Source: JAHFOW01 sp964370795 (lineage in GTDB: Bacteria; Planctomycetota; Brocadiia; Brocadiales; Brocadiaceae). From it: DNA of 26,413 nucleotides. Positions within the stretch are counted from its first letter, which is position 1. The number at the start of each line of letters is the position of its first letter. Made by a program: the position numbers and the translations under genes. Under the pieces are notes generated by a model. The model was not told where the DNA came from and did no database searches. It saw only the letters and a list, made by a program, of their open reading frames with translations. This document shows positions 6,892-15,431 of the stretch, in pieces. The stretch lies in assembly GCA_964370795.1 (NCBI GenBank), contig CAYJME010000018.1, positions 1 through 26,413 on the forward strand. Reading direction: 5' to 3'.

Positions 6892-8664
6892 ATGTTAAGA
6901 AGAGTTATAACTGTCGTGACATGTGTAGCCGGTCTTTTCTGTGTTCAACCTCTATGGGCACAGCCTACCCCGGAAGAAACCATGGATCACCTTGAAGGAA
7001 TAGCTGATTTTGGAAAATCACTGAAAAATCAATTGGGGGAAAGGGCAAATTTACTTTCTTCCGGCGCACAAAATATCGTCTCGTTTGGCGACCGGTGGAA
7101 TACGCTTAAACCAACGTTAAAAAGGGCGGTAGAACGGAGAAGATTCTCTACAAACAACAATGAATTGGAAGTACAGGAAAAGGCATTAGCCCCTATATCT
7201 GGGAGCAACCCTTTAGCCAAATCGGACTTTTTCACTCGCTTGGGCGGTTGTACCCAGAGTGAGACCACCGTGGCATGGTGTGGAAATAATGCTGCAATAG
7301 GTTTTAACGATTCTGGTTCTTATGCCGCAACATTACTCCCATTTCTTGATAGCAGTCTGCCGCCAAGTCCAAGTAAAAGCGGAAGTTTAAGCTTTAACGG
7401 ATGGTCAATATCAACCAATGCCGGTGTATCCTTTAATGATAAGGGCGTTCTTGTAGCCGACCCATTACCCACCAGTGGTAATGTTAAGTTTCGAGATCTG
7501 CTTGGTGACCCCGTTATAAGGTGCGCCAGCGAGACAACGTTCTATTACGCAAGCATTGCCATAGACACGATTGATGTCAAAGCGTCAAAAGCAGTACAGA
7601 AGATTAAGAGCGGCATATCAGTATCCAAATCAACCGATGGCGGTAATACATGGGGAGGCGCCGTGATGGCAGTCTCTAAGGACCAGGGTACAGATGATAA
7701 TCCCATGCATTTTCTCGACAAAGACTGGATGGCGGTAGTGCCGGGCTCATCATTAGCGCCTGCGCCAAAAGATACCATCTATATCACCTATACAGACTTT
7801 GATTTTACCGTTGCATCAGGTAGAACGGCAATAGAGTTTGTAAAATCAACTGATGGCGGCGTCACATGGTCATCAACGCCCGTGGTAATTGACGAGGTAA
7901 CAGGCAATGATAAATCACTCCAGGGGTCGCAAGTAGCCGTAGGACCAACGGGTGAAATTTATGTTGCATGGGAAACATATGTCTATACCCAAAGTGGCAT
8001 AGATTTGACTGTAAAAATTAGTAAATCAACGAATGGTGGAACAAGTTTTTCCACCCCTAAAAAAGTTGCAGATCTTATACCAGCAGGAACTGGTGATGTA
8101 TTTCAGGGAGCATTCCGTAACGGTCTCTACCTCCAGGGCTTGGTAGTAGATACCACTTCAAAACCCACAAAAGGTAATGTCTACATAAGTTTCCATGGCG
8201 GCGGTAAAAAAAGTCAAAACGATGTTTTAGGCATTGACGGAAAATATCATTTTACCGATGCCTTCTTTTGTAAATCGGAAAATGGCGGCAATACGTGGTC
8301 AAAACCTGTGCTGGTAAACGCTTCCACGAAGACAAAGGTAGACCATTTCTTTCCGGCTATCGCACAGGATAAAACCGGAGATATATGTATACTTTACTAT
8401 GGGAGGAATGATTCTCGTAACTTTCTCATAGATGTGTTCGTTGCTTCATCTTCAAATGCAGGGAAAACATGGAAAAACACGAAGGTATCCAAAAAAAGTT
8501 TTGCGCCTATTACCGGATGGAATGATGTCTTTGTTAATAACTCCTACATGGGAGACTACATTGGAATAGCCTCCGATACATCAAAAACAAATGATGGCTG
8601 TATTTCCGCATGGAGTGATAATATCCGTGGAGATGCAAATATTTTAACAACCAAGACGCAATAA
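6892..8664 (+). CDS. Secreted Asp-box (BNR/sialidase-fold) protein
   Basis: This 590-residue protein has a Sec signal peptide (probable cleavage after LWA at 23) and a beta-propeller-like body. Five Asp-box motifs of the S-x-D-x-G-x-T-W type are visible: 247-254, 319-326, 379-386 (ending in Phe), 462-469 and 521-527 (the first Asp replaced). The early part (24-100) is probably helical and separate from the propeller. Asp boxes mark sialidases and many non-enzymatic propellers. I do not see the arginine triad and FRIP motif needed to call a sialidase, so the activity is open. It sits alone between a promoter with TATAAT and a strong terminator, so it is probably a single-gene transcript. A surface binding or glycan-recognition role is inference. 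Confidence 0.8.
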   Translation: MLRRVITVVTCVAGLFCVQPLWAQPTPEETMDHLEGIADFGKSLKNQLGERANLLSSGAQNIVSFGDRWNTLKPTLKRAVERRRFSTNNNELEVQEKALAPISGSNPLAKSDFFTRLGGCTQSETTVAWCGNNAAIGFNDSGSYAATLLPFLDSSLPPSPSKSGSLSFNGWSISTNAGVSFNDKGVLVADPLPTSGNVKFRDLLGDPVIRCASETTFYYASIAIDTIDVKASKAVQKIKSGISVSKSTDGGNTWGGAVMAVSKDQGTDDNPMHFLDKDWMAVVPGSSLAPAPKDTIYITYTDFDFTVASGRTAIEFVKSTDGGVTWSSTPVVIDEVTGNDKSLQGSQVAVGPTGEIYVAWETYVYTQSGIDLTVKISKSTNGGTSFSTPKKVADLIPAGTGDVFQGAFRNGLYLQGLVVDTTSKPTKGNVYISFHGGGKKSQNDVLGIDGKYHFTDAFFCKSENGGNTWSKPVLVNASTKTKVDHFFPAIAQDKTGDICILYYGRNDSRNFLIDVFVASSSNAGKTWKNTKVSKKSFAPITGWNDVFVNNSYMGDYIGIASDTSKTNDGCISAWSDNIRGDANILTTKTQ

Positions 8665-8671
8665 TAAATCT

Positions 8672-8717
8672 AAAGCGGTGTGGCAAGGACAATCCTCGCC
8701 ACACCGTTTCTTCTTTT
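8672..8717 (+). terminator. Intrinsic terminator after the Asp-box protein gene
   Basis: CGGTGTGGC (8676-8684) pairs perfectly with GCCACACCG (8698-8706), and AGGA with TCCT extends the stem inward. A T-rich run (TTTCTTCTTTT) follows. It lies a few bases after the stop at 8664. Confidence 0.85.
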
Positions 8718-8779
8718 CAGCCTTACTATGATTAATTACAATAACAATAGGTAACAGTACAGCCGACCCGAAATAAATA

Positions 8780-9346
8780 ATGAGAACAACACTGCGTATA
8801 ATGATTATCCTTGTAACGCTGCCCATTGCAGCAGGATGTGCTACAACAGAACGGCAAGACAGTAAATCGGCTTCCAGCACTCAGGCTATTCCAGAAACGC
8901 CAGTAGCCATAGAACAAACACAGCCAATTACAGAAACGGAAAAGCAATCGAATGTGCTACCTGTAGGCCACTTGGAAGCCAAACAGTGCATTATGCAGGT
9001 ATTACAGGAGTTCGGAGAAACTATCATTGATTCAACAGATAACACCAACGAAATTGTCACCAGGTTTAAATTTGTATCTTACGATAAGCTTCAAAAAATC
9101 GCTTCCATTCCTGAACAAAAAAATAAGATTAAGTTGGAAAGAGGCGGTTACAATCTTCGTCTGCACATTTACCCTGCATCCGAAAATTCAACAGCCCTCG
9201 AAATATCCCTACGAATAATTGGCAACTTAGAAACATCTCTACCCCTATTACGTCCGTCCACATATCAGCCTCTTCCATCCAAAGGAATTTTGGAACAGGA
9301 AATTTATAATGCCATTTTAAAATGCTGCGAGGAGAAAGACAAGTAA
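8780..9346 (+). CDS. Small lipoprotein of unknown function
   Basis: This 188-residue protein has a lipoprotein signal: a hydrophobic stretch ending LPIAAGC, with the lipidated Cys at 20. Next comes a Ser/Thr/Pro/Gln-rich linker of about 45 residues, then a compact domain of about 120 residues with alternating helices and strands. That part includes a LRLHIYPASENSTALEISLRII strand pair and a C-terminal helix with CC near the end. I do not recognise the family. No clear ribosome binding site precedes the ATG, and the strong terminator upstream means it needs its own promoter, which I could not identify. It probably sits on the inner face of the outer membrane or on the cytoplasmic membrane. Confidence 0.75.
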   Translation: MRTTLRIMIILVTLPIAAGCATTERQDSKSASSTQAIPETPVAIEQTQPITETEKQSNVLPVGHLEAKQCIMQVLQEFGETIIDSTDNTNEIVTRFKFVSYDKLQKIASIPEQKNKIKLERGGYNLRLHIYPASENSTALEISLRIIGNLETSLPLLRPSTYQPLPSKGILEQEIYNAILKCCEEKDK

Positions 9347-9477
9347 AAGTTAGCGCCGTATCCTCTGCTTCTTTCTTCTCTGCCTATTGCAGATTCCTGA
9401 GCCTTAAAAGCCTGGCATACTTCAGTTGGCTCAATAGTTACTAAATTCCTGATATTTTATTCATCTCAAAGGAAGAT

Positions 9478-9591
9478 ATGAAGAAAACCGTTCAGTCTAA
9501 GGTTATAAGGGATTTTGTCATGGATGTCAGGGAGGTGTTTAAAGAGGATATTGATGTACTTAATAAATCCGTCACGTGCATGTCAACATGA
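9478..9591 (+). CDS. Possible small protein, 37 residues
   Basis: A short frame begins with ATG preceded by a good AAAGGAAG ribosome binding site and encodes 37 residues, mostly a charged amphipathic helix (KVIRDFVMDVREVFKEDIDVL). Its last 20 bases overlap the 3' end of the convergent methyltransferase gene. I see no known family. It may be a real small protein, the remnant of a longer gene, or chance. Confidence 0.3.
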   Translation: MKKTVQSKVIRDFVMDVREVFKEDIDVLNKSVTCMST

Positions 9592-10615
9592 CGAACTTCA
9601 AATAGGGTTCCGTGGAATGAATGCCATCTATGGGAAAATCGACACCTTGCGAAGAAACACCAATAATCTTGTAATCTTTTGATGTAAAGTTTTTTACCCC
9701 GGTTAAGACCTGGAAAAATTTCGAAAAATTCAATTTTGCCATATTGGTTGAAAAGATAAGGATACCGCCATCCCGAAGTATGTTGAGGCCGAGTCCAACG
9801 AGTTCCGGGATGTCCTTTTCCACGCTCAACACCCTTGTCCTGCTGGTAGAGAAGCTGGGCGGATCAATAATAACGACGTCAAATGTTCGCTCCTTTTTGT
9901 GAAATCTCCTTATCCACTCCCACACGTCGCCTATAATAAATTCATGGGCGTTTATATCAAGTTGATTCAAGAGAAAATTCTTTTTACTCCACTCAATTGC
10001 CTTCCTCGACAAATCTATATTCGTTGTTTTAAGTGCGTCACCAAAGCTTGCATAAATGGAAAAAGACGACGTATAACAAAAACAATTTAACACTTCTCTG
10101 CCAAATGAGAAAGACTGTACTGTCCTTCGGTTCTGCCGTTGGTCGAGAAACAACCCTGTTCCACCACCCTCGTCAAACGATGCGATAAACTTTATACCAT
10201 TTTCCGTAACCACAACATCACTGGGTATTTCTTTTCCTATAATGAGCCGGGTTTTAACATCCTCATCTTTTAGACGTGATTTTTCTGTAATCGTCTCCGG
10301 TATAAAAATTTTCTGAAGGGTACGATAAATTTCATCCTTTATATGTTTTTCGTACGTTTGAAAGTATTGTACAAGAATATGTTTGTCGTACATGTCTATG
10401 GTGACTTCGGGCAGTGCATCGCCATAAGAGTTAACTAAACGGTATACATTGGTCGTGGCACGATCGATATAATTCTTTCTGAAAGACCATGCCCTGGAAA
10501 TCAAGTCATGTATATTTTCCACCAGTATCGGCCCGAATCCGGCTTTTTTATGATGAGTTTGGTGATAAATATTTTTGTCTTTAATATATTTTTTCATGCT
10601 TAAAACCAGGAACAT
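9572..10615 (-). CDS. RlmI-like SAM-dependent rRNA (cytosine-C5) methyltransferase
   Basis: This 347-residue protein matches the class I methyltransferases of the RlmI/YccW group, which methylate a cytosine in 23S rRNA using S-adenosylmethionine. Visible blocks are the RNA-binding entry region (RAWSFRKNYIDRATTNVYRLVNS near 41-63), GTGLFLDQRQNRR near 152-164, the SAM-binding strand LNCFCYTSSFSIYA near 176-189, and the catalytic DPPSFS at 251-256. Escherichia coli RlmI has an N-terminal PUA domain and is about 400 residues; here the first 30 residues do not look like a full PUA domain. The rRNA position modified is therefore uncertain. The start may be Met1 or Met7; neither has a clear Shine-Dalgarno sequence. 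Confidence 0.8.
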   Translation of the reverse strand: MFLVLSMKKYIKDKNIYHQTHHKKAGFGPILVENIHDLISRAWSFRKNYIDRATTNVYRLVNSYGDALPEVTIDMYDKHILVQYFQTYEKHIKDEIYRTLQKIFIPETITEKSRLKDEDVKTRLIIGKEIPSDVVVTENGIKFIASFDEGGGTGLFLDQRQNRRTVQSFSFGREVLNCFCYTSSFSIYASFGDALKTTNIDLSRKAIEWSKKNFLLNQLDINAHEFIIGDVWEWIRRFHKKERTFDVVIIDPPSFSTSRTRVLSVEKDIPELVGLGLNILRDGGILIFSTNMAKLNFSKFFQVLTGVKNFTSKDYKIIGVSSQGVDFPIDGIHSTEPYLKFVMLTCT

Positions 10616-10629
10616 AATCGTCCACTATT

Positions 10630-10658
10630 TTGTTTAAATAAAATATTATTACTCTAAT
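10630..10658 (+). promoter_or_regulatory. Putative promoter of the zinc-ribbon gene
   Basis: TTGTTT (10630-10635) and TCTAAT (10653-10658) are 17 bp apart in an AT-rich divergent spacer. The AGGAGG ribosome binding site at 10671-10676 falls inside the predicted leader. Confidence 0.35.
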
Positions 10659-10687
10659 TTGATTCCATTGAGGAGGATAAAAAAAAC

Positions 10688-10942
10688 ATGATTATGAATA
10701 CATTCTTTGTATGTCCACACTGCGGTAATAATAAGGAATTTAAAATATTCACCCGTAGCTTTCAAGTAATTAAACAATCACCGGAATTGGGGAAGCGCAC
10801 GGATGAAAGCGGTTTTTTACCCAGTTTACGGGAAAATGATAACCATATTGAATGCCAGCTCTGTTTTAAGAAATTTGAGTATGATAATGCAGCAGCTATA
10901 GGGAAAAAATATATACAATCAATCCAAAGATGCATGAAATAA
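10688..10942 (+). CDS. Small zinc-ribbon protein
   Basis: This 84-residue protein has two zinc-type knuckles, CPHC at residues 9-12 and CQLC at 57-60, about 45 residues apart. They are joined by a basic and polar stretch, and a helical tail follows. Such two-knuckle ribbons bind one zinc ion and commonly contact nucleic acid or protein partners, but no specific family is recognisable. The start at 10688 is chosen because AGGAGG lies 11 bases upstream; the ATG at 10694 would be too far. It is divergent from the methyltransferase gene and followed by a hairpin terminator. Confidence 0.75.
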   Translation: MIMNTFFVCPHCGNNKEFKIFTRSFQVIKQSPELGKRTDESGFLPSLRENDNHIECQLCFKKFEYDNAAAIGKKYIQSIQRCMK

Positions 10943-10961
10943 AAACACTCCCCTAACCGGT

Positions 10962-10990
10962 GTGTCTCATCTTTCTCAAAGGTGAGACAC
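10962..10990. terminator. Hairpin between convergent genes
   Basis: GTGTCTCA (10962-10969) pairs with TGAGACAC (10983-10990), and CTTT with AAAG inside. A pyrimidine-rich stretch follows on the plus strand. On the minus strand a TTTTTATTT run comes about 20 bases later. It probably terminates the zinc-ribbon gene and may serve the convergent CDF gene. Confidence 0.5.
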
Positions 10991-11007
10991 GCCCTCCCTT
11001 CTCTTCT

Positions 11008-11859
11008 TTAAACCGGATCAATATGCACGAATGCCTTATGAATGCTTTCAAGAGATTCCACTTCCTGTCTCACATTCTTTCCTATATCATGCGCCTCTAT
11101 CATAGTCAGGCGCTGGTCTAAGGATATGTGTATTTCCACATGAATGTAATTACCCACATAATGGGCGCGGACATCATGGATGCCCAGAACACCGGCAACA
11201 GAGTTCGCCTTCTTTTTTATTTCATCCATGATTTCAGCCTCAGGCTGTCTCCCCATAAGATAATCAATATTCCGTATGCCAATATTATATCCTGAATAGA
11301 TAATCCAAAAACTGATCAGCGTAGCTGCAATGTCGTCCATTTGCGGGTATTTATAAAGTCCAAAGACAACCCCCACTAAGGCAGTCGTGGAAATAAATAC
11401 ATCATTTCTGCTATCAATGGAACTGGCCAGGAGTGCAGGACTATTCGTAGATTTGCTGATTCTCTTAAAATAAACAAACATGATAAACTTCATGCCAATG
11501 GATACCAAAAGTACTGTGATTGAGTATATATTAATTTTATGGTCGTGCTTTTCTACCAGTTTGAATACGGATGTATGGAGGATCTCAAATCCCAGGATAC
11601 CGGCAAAGATTGCAACAATTAAACCCGCTATAGGCTCTGCCCGGTGATGGCCAAAAGGGTGACCTTCATCCGCCTGTTTTGAAGAGGTTTTTACGGCAAA
11701 AAAAATAATTACCGACGATACAATATCCGTAAAAGAATTTACAGCATCAGAAATAATAGCAAGGCTATTCGACATTATACCGGATGTAATTTTGATCCCG
11801 AACAAAAAGATATTGCAGATGATCAAAATAATCGTCGCCCTGCGGTTTTTATTTTTCAT
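11008..11859 (-). CDS. Cation diffusion facilitator (CDF) metal transporter
   Basis: This 283-residue membrane protein has about six transmembrane helices and a C-terminal metal-sensing domain of about 80 residues ending HKAFVHIDPV. It is a proton-coupled exporter of divalent metals. The helix-2 motif is SDAVNSFTD, with Asn41 and Asp45 at the metal site, and helix 5 has DSRND, with Asp149 and Asp153. HPFGHHRAE at 67-75 is the usual loop after helix 2. Zinc exporters normally have HxxxD pairs; the NxxxD and DxxxD seen here favour manganese or iron, which is inference from family patterns. The gene begins only nine bases after the GT39 stop, so the two are probably co-transcribed. Confidence 0.88.
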   Translation of the reverse strand: MKNKNRRATIILIICNIFLFGIKITSGIMSNSLAIISDAVNSFTDIVSSVIIFFAVKTSSKQADEGHPFGHHRAEPIAGLIVAIFAGILGFEILHTSVFKLVEKHDHKINIYSITVLLVSIGMKFIMFVYFKRISKSTNSPALLASSIDSRNDVFISTTALVGVVFGLYKYPQMDDIAATLISFWIIYSGYNIGIRNIDYLMGRQPEAEIMDEIKKKANSVAGVLGIHDVRAHYVGNYIHVEIHISLDQRLTMIEAHDIGKNVRQEVESLESIHKAFVHIDPV

Positions 11860-11868
11860 ATAACTTAA

Positions 11869-13332
11869 TTATTTCTGCCATTGCTGTTCATCGGATACTT
11901 TTTCCTTAAGACGGAAAAGCATCATCTTTGCATGACCTACTTTGTGAGATAAAATTAACTCACGTGGAAAAGGTCCAACAACTTTAAGAAAAGGCCCAAG
12001 GTTTTTTTCACTGATGACAAGATATGATTTATCATCAGCGCCGCGAAGGACTGCGCCTGACGAAGGGTCGTTACGATCAACTTTATAAATACCTTCATAT
12101 CGATGCCCTACCCAGGCCAACACCTCTTCAATACCCGTCACACAATATAAACGAGCATCAGGTTCAACAACTTCGTAAATTTTCTCTGCAAAATACATCT
12201 CTGAGTTTTTGTAAGGGTTAACAAACGGTTGAATGGCCATAAAAAAAAGGGGTACCCCAGCTATTGAAAGCGGAGTGAGTATCTTTACTGCACGCCGTAT
12301 CAGCCGGTTTGTTGTCCATCGGTGGATAATTGAGACTGCAATTCCAAGCGCCAGGAATGGATAAAACGGAAGAAGGTAATGTTGCCGTTTCTTAGGAATG
12401 CAGGAAATTACCGTAAAAATAGTACCAGCGACAGAAAGAGGCGCAGAATAACCGCGCCGACGTATATCAGTAAGGGCAAGGGGAAGAAAAGCAGAGAATG
12501 GCAAGGCATAGAGCATTCCATACAATATATACCAAAAAAAAGGCTTCCCACTGTCTTCGTTTGTCACATCGAGGTCTGGTTGAAAAATAACATGCCGGAG
12601 GTACTCACCGCCGTCATAAAAATATGCGGGGATTGCCCACATAGCTAAGACAGCGACAACAGCCAGCCCAAACCATAGCCAGCCCCATCGCGGCCGTTTG
12701 AAATCCAGACGGCGAATTGGGGCAAAAATGGCAAAAAAGATGGGAAAAAGTATACCGTAGGGGCCTTTCGTCACCACGCCAAGTCCGGCAAATAACCCTG
12801 CAAGCAAAAGATAAACCATGCGCGAATATGGCATCTGCCTTTTCATGCCCATGCCGAGACAAAGAGATGAAAGCAAAACAGACAGACAGAGAATCATATC
12901 CGGTCTGGCATGGCGCGCTGTTATACTGTAGCCAGGCATGCCGATCAATATAATGGCTCCGAGCATTGCCGTGCGCCTGTCAAAAAGCAGGAGACCGATT
13001 CCGTAGGTAGCGAGGACTCCCAAAACACCGGCTACGGCCGAAGGCAAACGTGCTACAGCCATACTTGGTTTACCCATGATACGGGTAAGAATTGCGGCTG
13101 GTATGTGCATTATTGGCGGCTTATCGCAGTAGACATTACCCATGAGTCTCGGCATGAGAAAATTGCCGCTCTCCGCCATTTCACGAATAATTTCCGCATG
13201 ACGTATTTCACGACTTGCCCAATCTCTGTTCTGGCCCAGGGCTGGAAATAAAACACATGCAGAAACAACAACCAGGAGGAGCAGGTCAAAAAAATATACC
13301 CGCCGATTTTCAGGGCTCGTTGACATATCCAT
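11869..13332 (-). CDS. GT39-family (ArnT-like) polyprenyl-phosphate-sugar transferase
   Basis: This 487-residue membrane protein has about ten hydrophobic segments and a short soluble C-terminal part. The first outer loop carries the family signature: SREIRHAEIIREMAESGNF at about 40-58, PRLMGN, and DKPP at 70-73. This matches the ArnT/PMT (GT39) glycosyltransferases, which move a sugar from a polyprenyl phosphate to an outward-facing acceptor such as lipid A. The GT2 enzyme encoded upstream (13593-14330) is of the kind that makes that lipid-linked donor. The two are separated by 260 bases of repeats, so they may not share a transcript. The acceptor is unknown. No ribosome binding site is obvious; Met1 or Met3 could be the start. 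Confidence 0.82.
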   Translation of the reverse strand: MDMSTSPENRRVYFFDLLLLVVVSACVLFPALGQNRDWASREIRHAEIIREMAESGNFLMPRLMGNVYCDKPPIMHIPAAILTRIMGKPSMAVARLPSAVAGVLGVLATYGIGLLLFDRRTAMLGAIILIGMPGYSITARHARPDMILCLSVLLSSLCLGMGMKRQMPYSRMVYLLLAGLFAGLGVVTKGPYGILFPIFFAIFAPIRRLDFKRPRWGWLWFGLAVVAVLAMWAIPAYFYDGGEYLRHVIFQPDLDVTNEDSGKPFFWYILYGMLYALPFSAFLPLALTDIRRRGYSAPLSVAGTIFTVISCIPKKRQHYLLPFYPFLALGIAVSIIHRWTTNRLIRRAVKILTPLSIAGVPLFFMAIQPFVNPYKNSEMYFAEKIYEVVEPDARLYCVTGIEEVLAWVGHRYEGIYKVDRNDPSSGAVLRGADDKSYLVISEKNLGPFLKVVGPFPRELILSHKVGHAKMMLFRLKEKVSDEQQWQK

Positions 13333-13364
13333 ACAATTTAACGTTTAAGAAATTCGATGTTTGT

Positions 13365-13562
13365 TGTAGGGCAACCCTTAGAGTCTATGCAAAAAGCCTA
13401 CTGTTGTGTCATTGCGAAGGAGGAACGACTGAAGCAATCTCCTCTTTTCATGGATTTTGAGAGAAAGATTGCTTCGCTGCCACTCGCAATGACAGGCAAG
13501 ACAAGACTTCTTGTACAGACTCTTTAGGGTTGCATGTGGCTAGGCAAAAGCCTCACCCTACA
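13365..13562. repeat. Nested inverted-repeat element
   Basis: Three inverted repeats are nested between the two glycosyltransferase genes. The outer pair is TGTAGGG (13365-13371) and CCCTACA (13556-13562). The middle pair is GCAACCCTTAGAGTC (13371-13385) with GACTCTTTAGGGTTGC (13518-13533), one indel apart. The inner pair is GTCATTGCGA and TCGCAATGAC, ending an 86-bp unit (13408-13493) that also contains GAAGCAATCT and AGATTGCTTC. The inner unit resembles a GTCATTGCGA palindromic repeat I know from other bacterial genomes. The nesting suggests one element inserted in another. The 13333-13592 gap has no gene. Confidence 0.75.
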
Positions 13563-13592
13563 TGAGTGATTACAAATAAAGTCGCCGAATGC

Positions 13593-14330
13593 CTAATTTA
13601 TTTTTTCTGCAATTTCGTACCTGAGCATACGCTCTTTCATCCACCGCACTGCCAGTAGGTCACCAAAAGACTTGAATAAACGATTCCATACGCCGTAGTG
13701 GCTTTTCCCTGCAAAGCGTGGATTATTCGTTACGGGAATTTCGGTTACCGTAAATCCTTCCATCTTAATCAGGGTTGGCAAAAACCGGTGGGCACCTCTG
13801 AAGAATTTTATATTGTCAACGCATTCCCTGCGAAATGCACGATAGGTACAACCAGCATCACTTACATTTTCATCGGATAATCTGTTACGCACCCAGTTTG
13901 CTATACGTGAAGAAAGAATCCGAATAAAGTTGTCACCCTGTCCACGTGTTCTTACCCGTGTACCACACACACAATCATAGTACTTCAGCGCTTCCAGAAA
14001 TTTTAGCACATCCCGTGGGTCGTTCTGTAAATCGGCATCAAGCGTAACAATATAACGCCCCCGTGCCGCCTTCATACCAGCCCAGCTTGCCGCGGATTCG
14101 CCACAATTATATCTAAATCGCTGAATATTAAATTGTGGATGAGATGCAGCTAACTCATTCAGTATCGCCCAGGAATTATCCGTACTCGCATCATCGGTAA
14201 TGACCACTTCATACGAAATTCCCAGAGGATTGAGCGCTGACAGGATTACATCGGCTAAGGCGCGCAAATTCCCTTCTTCGTTGTAACAGGGAACAACGAT
14301 GCTGAACTCAGGTGTTACTTGATTCTTCAT
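13593..14330 (-). CDS. GT2 polyprenyl-phosphate glycosyltransferase (DPM1/ArnC-like)
   Basis: This 245-residue GT-A-fold enzyme loads a sugar from a nucleotide donor onto a polyprenyl phosphate on the cytoplasmic side of the membrane. It shows VVPCYNEEGN at 12-21, TDD at 45-47, the metal-binding DADLQNDP at 98-105, and RFAGKSHYG at 205-213, typical of dolichyl-phosphate mannose synthases and ArnC. The C-terminal membrane helices of ArnC are absent, so it is the short, soluble or peripheral type. Its ATG overlaps the stop of the aminotransferase gene (ATGA), implying translational coupling. The lipid-linked sugar would be the donor for the GT39 enzyme encoded next. Confidence 0.87.
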   Translation of the reverse strand: MKNQVTPEFSIVVPCYNEEGNLRALADVILSALNPLGISYEVVITDDASTDNSWAILNELAASHPQFNIQRFRYNCGESAASWAGMKAARGRYIVTLDADLQNDPRDVLKFLEALKYYDCVCGTRVRTRGQGDNFIRILSSRIANWVRNRLSDENVSDAGCTYRAFRRECVDNIKFFRGAHRFLPTLIKMEGFTVTEIPVTNNPRFAGKSHYGVWNRLFKSFGDLLAVRWMKERMLRYEIAEKIN

Positions 14331-15412
14331 GTGCTATAGAACTTTGTAATAAAGTCACAGACAACCTTTGCTCCATCAAGCGACATCTCACCATGAATAG
14401 GCAGCGAAAGAATATCATCAACAAACTTTTCTGTTTTTGGCAACTTTGGCAGGTTGTTAAATTTTTTGGCAATTGCCGGTTGCTTGTGATTCGGCACTGG
14501 ATAGTGAATGCCTGTTTCAACACCATTCTGTTTTAAATATTTAGACAGCTCGTCGCGCCGGTCAACACGAATTACGTACATATGATAAACCGCAGTGGCC
14601 CACGACATTTCCGGTGGTGTTTTTACTATACCTTTGAGTCTCTCATTATAATACGCAGCAATTTTTCTCCGATTTTGATTGAATGCATCAAGATGCCGCA
14701 GTGCCACGCGACCGATGGCCGCCTGTACCTCATTAAACCGTAAATTAAATCCAATCATTTCATGGGTGTATTTTTCCTTACGACCATGATTACGCAACAT
14801 GCGAATTTTGTCGGCGATTTTATCGTCATTGGTACAAATACAGCCTCCATCCCCCAGCACGGTAAGGTTTTTTGATGGAAAAAACGAAAACCCTCCGGCC
14901 ACACCCATTGAACCGACCGTCTTCCCTTTATACTTTGCCCCTTGTGCCTGTGCGCAGTCTTCCACCACCCATAAGTTACGTTTCTTCGCGATCTCAAATA
15001 CACGGTCGAGATTCGCCGGATGCCCATACAGATGTACTGGCATAATACCCACTGTGTGCGGTGTAATGGCATTTTCTAATTGCTCTGTGTCAATGCAATA
15101 GGTATCATCAACATCCACAAAAACGGGATTCGCACCACAGTGAATCATGGGTTCTATTCCCGCAAAGGCCGTATGTGATGGAACAATTACCTCATCACCG
15201 GAACGTAAACCCATTGCAAGATGTAACAAATACATACCGGCCGTCAGCGACGAGCTTAACACGGCATGTTTGGTGCCTGTGTGTTTCGCTAATTCTGCCT
15301 CAAATGCCTCGCACTCTTTCGCAAGGATATACCATCCTGATTCGATAGCACGAAGCGCTGCCTGTTTTAACTCATCATTTACAAAACTTTTTGAAAGTGG
15401 AATTTTTTGCAT
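14327..15412 (-). CDS. DegT/DnrJ/EryC1-type sugar aminotransferase
   Basis: This 361-residue PLP enzyme transfers an amino group, usually from glutamate, to a keto sugar nucleotide. It shows ESGWYILAKECEAFE near 24-38, EDCAQAQGA at 151-159 (Asp152 contacts the cofactor), and FFPSKNL with the PLP lysine at 181. These are followed by GDGG and the LRNHG and GFNLRFNEVQAAIG blocks. The Gfo/Idh dehydrogenase encoded 19 bases upstream would supply a 3-keto sugar, so the pair resembles WlbA/WlbC, WbpB/WbpE or GnnA/GnnB. AAGGGG lies four bases before the ATG. The exact product, such as a UDP-3-amino hexose or hexuronate, cannot be told from the sequence. Confidence 0.88.
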   Translation of the reverse strand: MQKIPLSKSFVNDELKQAALRAIESGWYILAKECEAFEAELAKHTGTKHAVLSSSLTAGMYLLHLAMGLRSGDEVIVPSHTAFAGIEPMIHCGANPVFVDVDDTYCIDTEQLENAITPHTVGIMPVHLYGHPANLDRVFEIAKKRNLWVVEDCAQAQGAKYKGKTVGSMGVAGGFSFFPSKNLTVLGDGGCICTNDDKIADKIRMLRNHGRKEKYTHEMIGFNLRFNEVQAAIGRVALRHLDAFNQNRRKIAAYYNERLKGIVKTPPEMSWATAVYHMYVIRVDRRDELSKYLKQNGVETGIHYPVPNHKQPAIAKKFNNLPKLPKTEKFVDDILSLPIHGEMSLDGAKVVCDFITKFYST

Positions 15413-15431
15413 AATACCCCTTATCCCTCCC

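Noticed and set aside
12910..13251. Plus-strand frame of 113 residues
   Set aside because: Antisense to the well-supported GT39 gene.
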